Under the pieces are notes generated by a model. It ran no database searches. It saw nothing but the letters and a program-made list of their open reading frames with translations, and had not been told where the DNA came from. The translations under genes were made by a program, and so were the position numbers. DNA of 22,027 nucleotides from CAZVFX01 sp964626565 (GTDB lineage: Bacteria > Myxococcota_A > UBA9042 > CAIXZC01), in NCBI GenBank assembly GCA_964626565.1, contig CAZVFX010000118.1, positions 1 to 22,027 of the forward strand, in the 5' to 3' direction. Within the stretch, counting starts at the first letter, position 1. Every line of letters begins with the position of its first letter. Shown piece by piece: positions 8,443-16,195 of this stretch.

Positions 8443-8651
8443 TTGGTTTTCACTGGCCAGTCATATCTGCCACAATCTGCATCTTCGCCGATGTTATCAC
8501 AATCGTGGCTTGCCAGCCACCCGGAAATCAGGTCATCTTCGCTGTCTTTTCGAACCTGATAGATAGTGGCACATTTGGCAGAGATTGACTTTGAGGGACG
8601 GGGTTGATACCATCCTGCGGATCGGAAAAGTACGTAACGGGGAGGGATGTC
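8443..8651. other. Divergent intergenic region between kinase and repeat lipoprotein
   Basis: This 209-bp spacer lies between the histidine kinase and the plus-strand lipoprotein. It contains a 6-bp inverted repeat GTGGCT-TGCC-AGCCAC at 8505-8520, about what chance allows in this length, and a possible plus-strand promoter near its right end. No small ORF with a ribosome-binding site is visible. Confidence 0.5.
8585..8613 (+). promoter_or_regulatory. Possible sigma70-type promoter for the repeat lipoprotein gene
   Basis: TTGACT (8585-8590) and TACCAT (8608-8613) are 17 bp apart, matching 5 of 6 and 4 of 6 consensus bases. Transcription would start near 8620, leaving a leader of about 30 nt that ends in GGGGAGGG before the ATG at 8652. 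Sequence match only. Confidence 0.35.
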
Positions 8652-11600
8652 ATGGTCAGATTGGGATTGTTCCGAAGAAACTACTGGTTGATGGTCTTGT
8701 TGGCTTCGCAGTTAGTCCTGTCGGGCTGCGGTGGGAGCAAGGAAGGTGCGAAGGAACCGGATGATTGCGAGTCTGGATCGGCCCTGATAGAAGGCGAATG
8801 CTTGAGCGAGCAAACCGTGGCTTGCGCTGTCGTCACGCCGCCCGCCAACGCGCACCAGGTGGACGCGGAAGTAACCATAGGATACACCGATGAGGACGGC
8901 TGGGCCGCGGCTGCTGAGTGTGAATGGGAATGCAATGCCGACTATGCTCTTGTGGGGGAGGGGTGCTTGAAGGAGCAGAAGGTGGCGTGCGCATCGATAG
9001 AGCCCCCGTCGAACGCGCACCAGGTGGATGAGGAGGTGACCATCCTCTACACCGGTTCAGGAGGGTGGACCGAGGCGGCGGAGTGTGCCTGGGAGTGCGA
9101 CCAGGATTTCGCTCTTGTGGAAGAAGCTTGCATCGCTGAGCAGGCCGTCCTCTGCCTCGACGTTCTGCCGCCGGACAACGCACACCAGGTAGACGCCGAG
9201 GTTACCATCACGTATACCGACGCCGGCGGCTGGTCGTTGGCGGAACAGTGCGGGTGGGAGTGCGATGCGGATTTCGACCTGGTCGAGGATGCCTGCATCA
9301 GCGAGCAGGCTGCGCCGTGTGCGCCCATTGAACCACCGTCAAATGCCCACGAGGTGGAGTCCGAGGAGACTATCACGTACACCGACGCGGAAGGGTGGAC
9401 GGTGGCCGCTGATTGTGACTGGGAATGTGACGCAGACTTCGACCTCGTCGAGGAAGCCTGCCTCAATGAACAGAGTGTGCCCTGCCTGGATATTGAAGTC
9501 CCGGGCAACGGGCACCAGGTGGATGCCCAAGTGATCATCACCTATACCGACGCCGATGGTTGGACCGTCGCGGCAGACTGCCAGTGGGAGTGCAACTCTG
9601 ATTTTGAACTGAACAACGACAAATGCATCAACCAGCAAACCGTGCCTTGCGGCGCGATCGAGGCCCCTTCCAACGCACACCAGATTGACGGTGAGGTCAC
9701 TATCAACTACACCGACGCAGACGGCTGGACCGTGGCGGCCGACTGTGCCTGGGATTGCGACGCCGATTTCGAACTAGCGGACGCGGCTTGCATCAACGAG
9801 AAGACGGTGCCCTGTTCGGACATCGAGGCCCCCGCCAACGCGCACCAGGTTGACGGTGAGGTCACGGTCACCTACACCGACGCCGAGGGCTGGACCGTGG
9901 CGGCCGACTGTGCCTGGGAGTGCGACGCCGATTTCGAACTAGCGGACGCGGCTTGCATCAACGAGAAGACGGTGCCCTGTTCGGACATCGAGGCCCCCGC
10001 CAACGCGCACCAGGTTGACGGTGAGGTCACGGTCACCTACACCGACGCCGAGGGCTGGACCGTGGCGGCCGACTGTGCCTGGGAGTGCGATGCCGACTTC
10101 GATCTTGTTGCCGACGCTTGCATCAACGAGCAGACGGTGCCCTGCACCGACATTCAGGCGCCGGCCAACGCACACCAGGTTGACGGCGACGTGCCCATCA
10201 CATACACCGACGTAGGTGGCTGGACTGTGGCAGACGATTGCACCTGGGAGTGCGACGCTGACTTCGACCTGGTAGCGGACGCGTGCATCGACGCTCAGCA
10301 GGTGCCTTGCGCCGATGTTGCGGCGCCGGCCAATGCACACCAGATTGACGGCGATGTGACCATCACCTTTACCGACGGCGGCGGCTGGACCGTTCCGGTG
10401 GAGTGCGCCTGGGAGTGCAACGCCGACTTTGATCATATGGTCGGTGCGTGCGTCGACGACCAGTCTGTAGATTGCGCCGACATCATTCCGCCCGACTACG
10501 CGCACCAGGTTGAAGAGCCGGTAACCATCACTTACACCGATGTCGGTGGTTGGACCGAGCCTGCTGAGTGCGGGTGGGATTGTGACGTAGGGTTCCTTTC
10601 TTCGGACGGCTCCGCCTGCGACCTGTGCGACAACGATTCCGGCTACTGGGACTTTGGTTTTGACGAAGTATGCTCCGAGTCCTCGTGGGTGGACCAGGGT
10701 ACGGAGCTGGGAGAAGGCGACCAGGTGGAGATTGTCTCGGACGGCCTCGGCGGCGTCATCGTGGTGTGGGAGGCTTCCACACCCGGCAATCCCGACATCC
10801 GTGCTCAGCGAGTCGGTCCGGACGGCGCGCCGGCGAACGGCTGGCCAGAGGCGGGCGCACCGGTATGCACCGATGCGGAATCACAACTAGAGCCGGCGCT
10901 TGCAACCGATGGAGCCGGTGGGGCGATCATTGTGTGGCGGGACGGCAGAGGGGTTACCAGCAGTTACTACGCGGCCCGGATGCTATCCGATGGAACCATG
11001 GACCCGGATTGGCCGGCCGACGGGTTGCTGATCTACGAGGGAGTGGAGTACGAGAACCTGTTGCGTCCCATGATTGCCGCAGATGGGGATGGTGGCGCCT
11101 ATATCGTCTGGCGAGGTTATCCCGGGGCGTCTCAGAGCATGAGCTACATCATGATTCACCGCGTCGCGGGAGACGGCACCTTCCCCACAGGTTGGGAAGA
11201 GGTAAAACCGCTTTCTGTAGTCGGGTACAACAGTGTGCCATTCGTTGTTCCCGATGACGAAGGCGGCGCATGGGTTACCTGGACCGGCAACAACGTGTGC
11301 CGGGTGACGCGGGTGGCTGCGGATGGTGCTATGGCGCCGGGGTGGGGCGGCAACGGGATCGCGATTGCGGAAGGCAAGGCGCCCTACTGCGAGCCGCCCG
11401 CACCTGACGGTCAAGGGGGTCTCCTCCTGGCGTTTACTGCAAACATGATTCCGTGGGTCACAGGGGCCGACATCTTCGTGCAGAAGGTCAACCCGGACGG
11501 CAGCCTGGAGTGGCCTCCTTACACTGATTTCGGGGGTGTCAAGGTATCGGCCGGGCAGTTCCACGAGACGGTGCCTTCGGTCGTGAGCGATGGCTTGGGC

Positions 11601-12065
11601 GGGGCGTTTCTCGCCTGGGAGGATGCCCGCGCCGGTGTTGACGTTTCGGACAACTCAATGCATGAAATCTATGGGGCTCATGTCCTGGCTTCGGGCGCAT
11701 TGGACCCGGCCTGGCCGGATTATTGGCTTCAGCTTTCGTCCGCAGACACGGGGTTTCACCAGATTCCCCAGGTGATAGCAGACGGCGCTGGGGGCTTCTA
11801 CGTGGCCTGGCACCGGACGGATGTTTCGGGAACCGGCGAGGCGGAGATCAGAGTCGTGCGGGTGACTGCAGACGGCGAGTTGGCGCCTGCCTGGGAACTG
11901 GGCGGGGTTACGTTGTACGACGTGCAAGGCAATTCCGGCGCACTCCCGAGACTGGCAAGTGACGGCGGCAACGGCGCATTCGTGGCCTGGCAGACGTCGG
12001 CGGGATTTGACTTGATAGTAATGGTTCAGAGGATCTTCAGCGACGGAGTCGTGCCGAAGGAATAG
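8652..12065 (+). CDS. Lipoprotein with eleven 55-residue Cys4 repeats and propeller-like C terminus
   Basis: 1137 residues. I chose the ATG at 8652 because GGGGAGGG precedes it and the product starts with a good signal peptide (MVRLGLFRRNYWLM...) ending in the lipobox LSGC. After a short linker come eleven tandem 55-residue repeats (residues about 50-654). The consensus runs C..EQ.VPC..I..P.NAHQVD.EVTITYTD..GWT.AA.C.WECDADF.L....; each repeat has four cysteines, at positions 1, 9, 41 and 45. I do not recognise this repeat as a named family. Residues about 690-1137 hold about eight degenerate repeats built on DG.GGA.I.W.D.R and R...DG....W, which suggests a beta-propeller. Predicted to be a surface or periplasmic scaffold or binding protein; no enzymatic motif is visible. 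It is divergent from the kinase gene, and its stop lies 19 bp from that of the convergent small secreted protein gene. Confidence 0.9.
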   Translation: MVRLGLFRRNYWLMVLLASQLVLSGCGGSKEGAKEPDDCESGSALIEGECLSEQTVACAVVTPPANAHQVDAEVTIGYTDEDGWAAAAECEWECNADYALVGEGCLKEQKVACASIEPPSNAHQVDEEVTILYTGSGGWTEAAECAWECDQDFALVEEACIAEQAVLCLDVLPPDNAHQVDAEVTITYTDAGGWSLAEQCGWECDADFDLVEDACISEQAAPCAPIEPPSNAHEVESEETITYTDAEGWTVAADCDWECDADFDLVEEACLNEQSVPCLDIEVPGNGHQVDAQVIITYTDADGWTVAADCQWECNSDFELNNDKCINQQTVPCGAIEAPSNAHQIDGEVTINYTDADGWTVAADCAWDCDADFELADAACINEKTVPCSDIEAPANAHQVDGEVTVTYTDAEGWTVAADCAWECDADFELADAACINEKTVPCSDIEAPANAHQVDGEVTVTYTDAEGWTVAADCAWECDADFDLVADACINEQTVPCTDIQAPANAHQVDGDVPITYTDVGGWTVADDCTWECDADFDLVADACIDAQQVPCADVAAPANAHQIDGDVTITFTDGGGWTVPVECAWECNADFDHMVGACVDDQSVDCADIIPPDYAHQVEEPVTITYTDVGGWTEPAECGWDCDVGFLSSDGSACDLCDNDSGYWDFGFDEVCSESSWVDQGTELGEGDQVEIVSDGLGGVIVVWEASTPGNPDIRAQRVGPDGAPANGWPEAGAPVCTDAESQLEPALATDGAGGAIIVWRDGRGVTSSYYAARMLSDGTMDPDWPADGLLIYEGVEYENLLRPMIAADGDGGAYIVWRGYPGASQSMSYIMIHRVAGDGTFPTGWEEVKPLSVVGYNSVPFVVPDDEGGAWVTWTGNNVCRVTRVAADGAMAPGWGGNGIAIAEGKAPYCEPPAPDGQGGLLLAFTANMIPWVTGADIFVQKVNPDGSLEWPPYTDFGGVKVSAGQFHETVPSVVSDGLGGAFLAWEDARAGVDVSDNSMHEIYGAHVLASGALDPAWPDYWLQLSSADTGFHQIPQVIADGAGGFYVAWHRTDVSGTGEAEIRVVRVTADGELAPAWELGGVTLYDVQGNSGALPRLASDGGNGAFVAWQTSAGFDLIVMVQRIFSDGVVPKE
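8799..10613 (+). repeat. Eleven tandem 165-bp repeats
   Basis: Exactly 165 bp (55 codons) per unit, starting at the codons for the Cys of CLSEQ, CLKEQ, CIAEQ, CISEQ, CLNEQ, CINQQ, CINEK (twice), CINEQ, CIDAQ and CVDDQ. There is no insertion or deletion between units until the last, which changes after its fourth Cys. Central units are most alike and outer units most diverged, as expected from repeated unequal exchange in the middle of an array. Confidence 0.9.
9756..10090 (+). repeat. Perfect 170-bp direct repeat at 165-bp offset
   Basis: Bases 9756-9925 are identical to 9921-10090. The first differences outside the match are T at 9755 against G at 9920, and C at 9926 against T at 10091. This is an essentially fresh duplication of one complete 55-codon unit (units 7 and 8) inside the older array. 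Confidence 0.9.
10714..12062 (+). other. Propeller-like repeat domain of the Cys4-repeat lipoprotein
   Basis: About eight units of 45-65 residues, each with a strand pair such as SDGLGGVIVVWEAS, TDGAGGAIIVWRDGR, ADGDGGAYIVWRG, SDGLGGAFLAWEDAR or ADGAGGFYVAWHR, followed by a basic strand ('AQRV', 'AARM', 'VVRV') and DG....W. The spacing and Gly/Trp pattern fit a beta-propeller of about eight blades. Fold assignment is inference. Confidence 0.6.
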
Positions 12066-12084
12066 ATTCAGCAGAGGGTCCGCC

Positions 12085-12459
12085 CTAGGGCAAGACTGCC
12101 CAGGCGTTGCACTTGTTGACCTTGTTGGAAAGGTCGCCACCGTGACCGTCGAGATCGGTTCCTTTCCCGTCAAGATTCACGTTAACCGCGTCCCGGGGGC
12201 TGATGACGCTGTTGGAAGGGGCCAGCGTCCACTGCTTGATCGCGGGCGTGCCGGTTGACACTCGCACCACGATTTTGACTCCTTTCGGCACCGGCTTGTT
12301 GCCGTTTTCCAGCTTCACCTTGGGCGGCGTCTTGCCCGGAGTCAGCACGGTGCACTGCAGCTTGATCTTCTTCTTCTTTTTCTTCTTTGCCAGGGCCGTA
12401 GACGGCACAGCAAGCCCCAACGCAACCAGCGCGACTACGAGATAACGAAATAGCCTCAT
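12085..12459 (-). CDS. Small secreted protein with polylysine mature N terminus
   Basis: 124 residues. The start ATG at 12459 is fixed by AGGAGG about 6 nt upstream and by a textbook Sec signal peptide (MRLFRYLVVALVALGLAVPSTALA). Cleavage after ALA-24 would expose seven consecutive lysines (25-31). The mature part of about 100 residues has two cysteines (near its start, in KLQC, and near its end, in NKC), which could form one disulfide. A central strand-rich stretch (PKGVKIVVRVSTG) suggests a small beta-sandwich. I do not recognise a family. With its high net positive charge it could bind anionic polymers such as LPS, nucleic acid or acidic glycans; this is inference. It is divergent from the DUF5722-like lipoprotein gene and convergent with the Cys4-repeat lipoprotein gene. 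Confidence 0.82.
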   Translation of the reverse strand: MRLFRYLVVALVALGLAVPSTALAKKKKKKKIKLQCTVLTPGKTPPKVKLENGNKPVPKGVKIVVRVSTGTPAIKQWTLAPSNSVISPRDAVNVNLDGKGTDLDGHGGDLSNKVNKCNAWAVLP

Positions 12460-12665
12460 GAAAACCTCCTGTTTGTAATGCGATTGGACCACGGTTTTTC
12501 GGGGCTGTAAAGAAATCTCGGATGTCCCGGAGACAGCAGTCGGCATGCATGTTCGGATTCCAACTGTGCCGGCGGTCGGAAAGACAGGACTCTGTCCGCT
12601 GAAGTAGGGCCTTGACCCCCAGCCCGGCCCATGAGATCTTGTCTTGGTAAGCAAGGAGGTATTGC
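12460..12665. other. Divergent intergenic region between small secreted protein and glycosidase operon
   Basis: This 206-bp spacer has a strong ribosome-binding site at each end: AGGAGG on the minus strand near 12466-12471 and AAGGAGG on the plus strand near 12653-12659. A plausible minus-strand promoter is listed separately. TTGACC at 12612-12617 could be a plus-strand -35 box, but no convincing -10 follows. Confidence 0.5.
12483..12511 (-). promoter_or_regulatory. Possible sigma70-type promoter for the small secreted protein
   Basis: Read on the minus strand, TTTACA (12511-12506) and TCCAAT (12488-12483) are 17 bp apart, matching 5 of 6 and 4 of 6 consensus bases. Transcription would begin near 12476, just ahead of the AGGAGG site. 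Sequence match only. Confidence 0.33.
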
Positions 12666-14534
12666 GTGACGTTTCCCGGCTTGAGACTGCTGCTAGCCCT
12701 GGTCCTCGTCGTTGCCTTGTCTTGTTCGACCACGGCCGAGGGTACCGGTCCTTTGGACCAGGCGATTTTTGATGGCCAAACCGAACATTCCACCCTGTCT
12801 GGAAGAGAGACCGGCATCACCGCGGACGCACCAATTGATGTACCTCGAGAGATAGCGTCCCGGCCGCCGGATCTGGAGGTACAGCCTGAATTTGATACCG
12901 GCCCGGACGTTGATGCCGCGGTGGTGCCCGACATCAGCGTGCTTCCCGACGTCCCGGATCTGATGGACACGTCCGTATTTCCCGAGTTGCCGGAACCTCC
13001 CGATACCGGCGTCGAAGTGCAGCCGGAAGTGGTAGTGACCCCCGACCCGCTGCCGTATCCGGACAAAACCCCCTACCAGGTGAAGGGGATCCAGCCCGAT
13101 CATTGGCCGGACAAGAACGAGATTGCGGGCAACGGGGCCGGGTCGGTCGCCATGAACCTCGTGTGGTACGGCTGGGAACCGGAGGTGAAGGTGCCGCCGT
13201 GTGGGGAATTCGAGGAGGAATACGACGGTCACTGTTTTGCTATCAGCGACGGCGTCGACGGCGAGATTCGGGACTACACCGAAAAAGGGGTGGTAGTCAC
13301 TGCAGTGGTCTACGGAGTACCCGAATGGGCGCGGCAGAACATCACCTGCTCACCCATCGGACCGGGCTTCGAGGTGTTCTGCGCCCCCGACGAGCCGGAG
13401 GACTACGCCCGCTTCGCGGGAATGCTCGCCCGCAGGTACAACGGGCTCAACGGTAATGGACGCATCGCAGACTTCGTGATCCACAACGAGGTGAATTCCA
13501 ACGACTGGTTCGACATCGGCTGCGGGCAGGGTACGGTGTGCAACAAGGATGAGTGGGTCGACACGTACGCGGCCAACTACTCAGCAGCCTACGATGCGAT
13601 CACAGCCGAGCAGCCCTACGCCAAGGTGCTCATGTCGTTTACTCACCATTTCGACACGGTTTTCGACAAGCCCGGGGAAAACAGCCCCCTGCTTTCGGTG
13701 AAGACTTTCGTGACAGAGATGGAGCAGAAACTGGGGGACCGGGAGTGGCGAGTGGCGTATCATCCCTATCCGCCCAACCTGCTGAGCCCCGTTTTTTCAG
13801 CCGACGACCTGCCCAAAGTAACCTACGGAAACATTGGCGTGATTGTTGGGTGGCTCATGGCTGCGTTCCCCCAACATCCCCACGCCTGGGATGTTGAGTT
13901 GACCGAGAGCGGCGTCAATTCCCTGGCCCCTCAATCTTCTCCCGAGGCCCAGGCCGATGGCGTGTGCAGGTCGCTCTACAACGTGGTCGCGACGCCGGGC
14001 ATCAGTAACTACATATACCACCGTATGAAGGATCACCCCGTGGAGGTGGCAGCGGGAATCGGCCTGGGAATGGTCACCGAGTACGGCGATTTCAAACCAT
14101 CGTGGGTTACCTGGGCACTGTCCAATCGCATCGATACAGACCCGCCGCAACTGTCGTGCGGTTTTGAGAACCTCCCCTACACTCGATTGGTCCGGGGTTA
14201 CAAAGGAGGGCGTGGGCACTGGGCATCCACGCGCCTGCTGCCGGACGGTTTTGCCGAGGAGCAGGTCTATCGACTCTCCTATGCACCGCAGCCGGGCAGT
14301 ATCATGTTGTACGAGTGTATGCAGGGGGACGATAACTTTGTTTCAAAGGAAGCAGGCTGCGAAGGGGGGCAGCCCATGGGGCCGCTGGGGTACATAGCCC
14401 AGGAGCCCTTCGACGGGGCAACCGGGGTATACAGGTGCTACTCCGCCGATGCCGAGGACCACATGATCGCCCACGACCCAAACTGCGAGTCCTACGAGAC
14501 GGAGCACCTGTTGGGGTATGCTGAACCATGGTGA
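12666..14534 (+). CDS. Lipoprotein with DUF5722-like / glycosidase-like TIM-barrel domain
   Basis: 622 residues from a GTG start, with AAGGAGG 6 nt upstream. The lipobox VALSC places the anchor at Cys20. A Pro/Asp/Val-rich linker runs to about residue 130. The central domain (about 140-490) has landmarks of retaining clan GH-A-like proteins, closest from memory to DUF5722: HNEVNSNDWFDIG (Glu275 as candidate acid/base), YAANYSAAYDAI, WRVAYHPYPPNLLSP and WDVELTESGVNS (Glu414 as candidate nucleophile). The C terminus (about 500-622) has two related Cys-containing repeats (IMLYECMQGDDNF...LGYI and GVYRCYSADAEDHM...LLGY), of the type found after glycosidase domains in secreted bacterial proteins. 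Inferred role: attack on an extracytoplasmic glycan, substrate unknown. The GH5 gene that follows overlaps it by 7 bp, so the two should be co-translated. Confidence 0.83.
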   Translation: MTFPGLRLLLALVLVVALSCSTTAEGTGPLDQAIFDGQTEHSTLSGRETGITADAPIDVPREIASRPPDLEVQPEFDTGPDVDAAVVPDISVLPDVPDLMDTSVFPELPEPPDTGVEVQPEVVVTPDPLPYPDKTPYQVKGIQPDHWPDKNEIAGNGAGSVAMNLVWYGWEPEVKVPPCGEFEEEYDGHCFAISDGVDGEIRDYTEKGVVVTAVVYGVPEWARQNITCSPIGPGFEVFCAPDEPEDYARFAGMLARRYNGLNGNGRIADFVIHNEVNSNDWFDIGCGQGTVCNKDEWVDTYAANYSAAYDAITAEQPYAKVLMSFTHHFDTVFDKPGENSPLLSVKTFVTEMEQKLGDREWRVAYHPYPPNLLSPVFSADDLPKVTYGNIGVIVGWLMAAFPQHPHAWDVELTESGVNSLAPQSSPEAQADGVCRSLYNVVATPGISNYIYHRMKDHPVEVAAGIGLGMVTEYGDFKPSWVTWALSNRIDTDPPQLSCGFENLPYTRLVRGYKGGRGHWASTRLLPDGFAEEQVYRLSYAPQPGSIMLYECMQGDDNFVSKEAGCEGGQPMGPLGYIAQEPFDGATGVYRCYSADAEDHMIAHDPNCESYETEHLLGYAEPW

Positions 14535-16195
14535 CTCTATCGCTATTTCTCCGTTCGCTTCTTGTTTTGACCCTCGCCGCGCTGTGGGTCTACTCATGCT
14601 CTTCCAAGGGCGGTGGTTCCGCAACGGCGGAGGATATCGCAGACCTGGCCGTCCCCGAAGACGGGATTGGCGAAACCACGGACGCCCTCATCGACACGGC
14701 TGACGCAGCCGTAGCGCAGCCTCCTCCCGTGCCTGGTTTTTGCGAGCCCAACAACCAGGAGTTTCCGGTGCGACCCGCGCTGACCGAACCCGCCACTCTG
14801 CCGTTCCTGCACGTGGAGGGTCTGGACATTGTGAATGAGAATGGACAGCCGGTTGCCTTGCGGGGCGTCAATTTTGGAAGCTGGCTCATGATGGAGGCGT
14901 GGATTGCGGGCATAGGTGTGATGGACGAAGGGGCCCTCCTCGCAGCGCTGGACAGCAAGGCCGAGGAGTTGGGACTCACCAGCCTGCTGGCGGAGGCGAA
15001 AAACACCAACGCGTTGGACTGGGTGCTGGAGAAGAGGTCCCACTACCCCCTGGTCCTCGAGTGGCGCGACTACTGCCTGGCCAATGCGGGCAGTGACCAG
15101 GCTGCGGTCGAGGCCCTTTGGGACTGGTTCGAAGAGCAGCCATGGATTTTCGAGGAGGAGTCCCTGTGGCGTTGGCTGCAGGGACGGTTCGGGTATTCCG
15201 CTGCCGAACAACTCAGGCTGACCTTTCAACAGAACTACATCACCGAACTGGACGTGGAGCGGGTTGCCGAGCTTGGCCTCAACCTGATTCGGGTGCCTGT
15301 CTGGTTCGGCTCCCTGGAAACCGATTTCGAAAAAGGCAACCACTATCGCGAAGAAGGGTGGCTGATGCTTCACGAGTTGGGCGTGTGGGCGCGGCGGCAC
15401 GGGGTGTACCTCATGATCGATCTTCATGGCACGCCCGGTGGCCAGAGCACGTCGTGGCACCAGGGGTTGGCCAACGGCGGTCACCTCTGGGGAAACCAGG
15501 AGTGCATGGCCAAGACGGTGAGGTTGTGGCAAGCCCTTGCAACCTATTTTGCGGGGGACAGCCATGTGGCGATCTACGACTTGATGAATGAACCGATGAG
15601 TTTTCCCGACGCTGACTCGTACAGGGAAGTTCACGACGCAATCTACCAGGCCATCCGGCCCATCGATCCGGATCACATAATCATGATCGAGGACGGCTAC
15701 CGGCCGGCAAGCCAGCTCGTGTCGCCGGCCGAGATGGGGTGGGAAAACGCTATGTACTCGGTGCACCGCTATCCGGGAGGTACATCGGCCAACGACTACC
15801 TGCAACGTATGGAAGAGACAATCACCGATATCTCCCATTACTACCATCGGTACCAGTGCCCCCTGTTCCTCGGCGAGTTCACCGGCGCGGACGGACAGGA
15901 CACCGGCCTCTGGGCGGCCGAGAGCATGCAACTCGTGCTCTCGATGTTGAACGAGCGGGGCGTCCACTGGGCGCCGTGGACGTTCAAGTACTACAGCGAC
16001 AAGACCATCTGGGGGCTCTATCGGCCCGCCGAAGCAGCGGGCGTGCCTATCGACGTCAAGGACGCCTCCTTCGAAGAGCTTCAGGGGGCATTCGAGGGGC
16101 TGAACAGCGTCAATTTCGTCCCGGACGCCGGCTACGCAAAGGCGTTGCAGGACAACGCCGGCGCTGCCCCTGCTCCCCTCAATCTGGAGCCCTAG
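14528..16195 (+). CDS. GH5-family glycoside hydrolase lipoprotein
   Basis: 555 residues. The ATG at 14528 lies inside the end of the preceding gene (7-bp overlap). The signal peptide ends in VYSC with lipid anchor Cys24, followed by a Ser/Ala/Asp-rich linker to about 70. The catalytic domain shows GH5 marks in order: LRGVNFGSWLMMEAWI (111-126), ITELDVERVAELGLNLIRVPVWF (238-260), YLMIDLHGTPGGQST (294-308), IYDLMNEP (349-356, acid/base Glu355), SVHRYPG (411-417) and LFLGEFTG (446-453, nucleophile Glu450). The 'RGVN.G.W' opening and the long region before the barrel helix resemble exo-beta-1,3-glucanase-type GH5 proteins, but a subfamily cannot be fixed by eye. Inferred role: hydrolysis of a beta-glucan at the cell surface or in the periplasm, together with the upstream protein. 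Its stop codon shares the palindrome CTAG with the stop of the convergent dehydrogenase gene. Confidence 0.9.
   Translation: MVTLSLFLRSLLVLTLAALWVYSCSSKGGGSATAEDIADLAVPEDGIGETTDALIDTADAAVAQPPPVPGFCEPNNQEFPVRPALTEPATLPFLHVEGLDIVNENGQPVALRGVNFGSWLMMEAWIAGIGVMDEGALLAALDSKAEELGLTSLLAEAKNTNALDWVLEKRSHYPLVLEWRDYCLANAGSDQAAVEALWDWFEEQPWIFEEESLWRWLQGRFGYSAAEQLRLTFQQNYITELDVERVAELGLNLIRVPVWFGSLETDFEKGNHYREEGWLMLHELGVWARRHGVYLMIDLHGTPGGQSTSWHQGLANGGHLWGNQECMAKTVRLWQALATYFAGDSHVAIYDLMNEPMSFPDADSYREVHDAIYQAIRPIDPDHIIMIEDGYRPASQLVSPAEMGWENAMYSVHRYPGGTSANDYLQRMEETITDISHYYHRYQCPLFLGEFTGADGQDTGLWAAESMQLVLSMLNERGVHWAPWTFKYYSDKTIWGLYRPAEAAGVPIDVKDASFEELQGAFEGLNSVNFVPDAGYAKALQDNAGAAPAPLNLEP

Noticed and set aside
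8505..8520. GTGGCT-TGCC-AGCCAC inverted repeat upstream of the kinase
   Set aside because: A 6-bp stem in a 209-bp spacer is close to chance expectation; noted only in the intergenic entry.
8799..10613. Regular direct repeats considered as a CRISPR array
   Set aside because: The 165-bp units have no unique spacers and are in frame within one long coding region.
12367..12387. Lys run considered as a frameshift or slippage artefact
   Set aside because: The frame is open on both sides, codons are mixed AAG/AAA, and the signal peptide and downstream protein are in the same frame.
14594..15967. 457-codon minus-strand open frame opposite the GH5 gene
   Set aside because: The GH5 reading frame has catalytic motifs and a lipobox; the antisense product shows no domain or ribosome-binding site.
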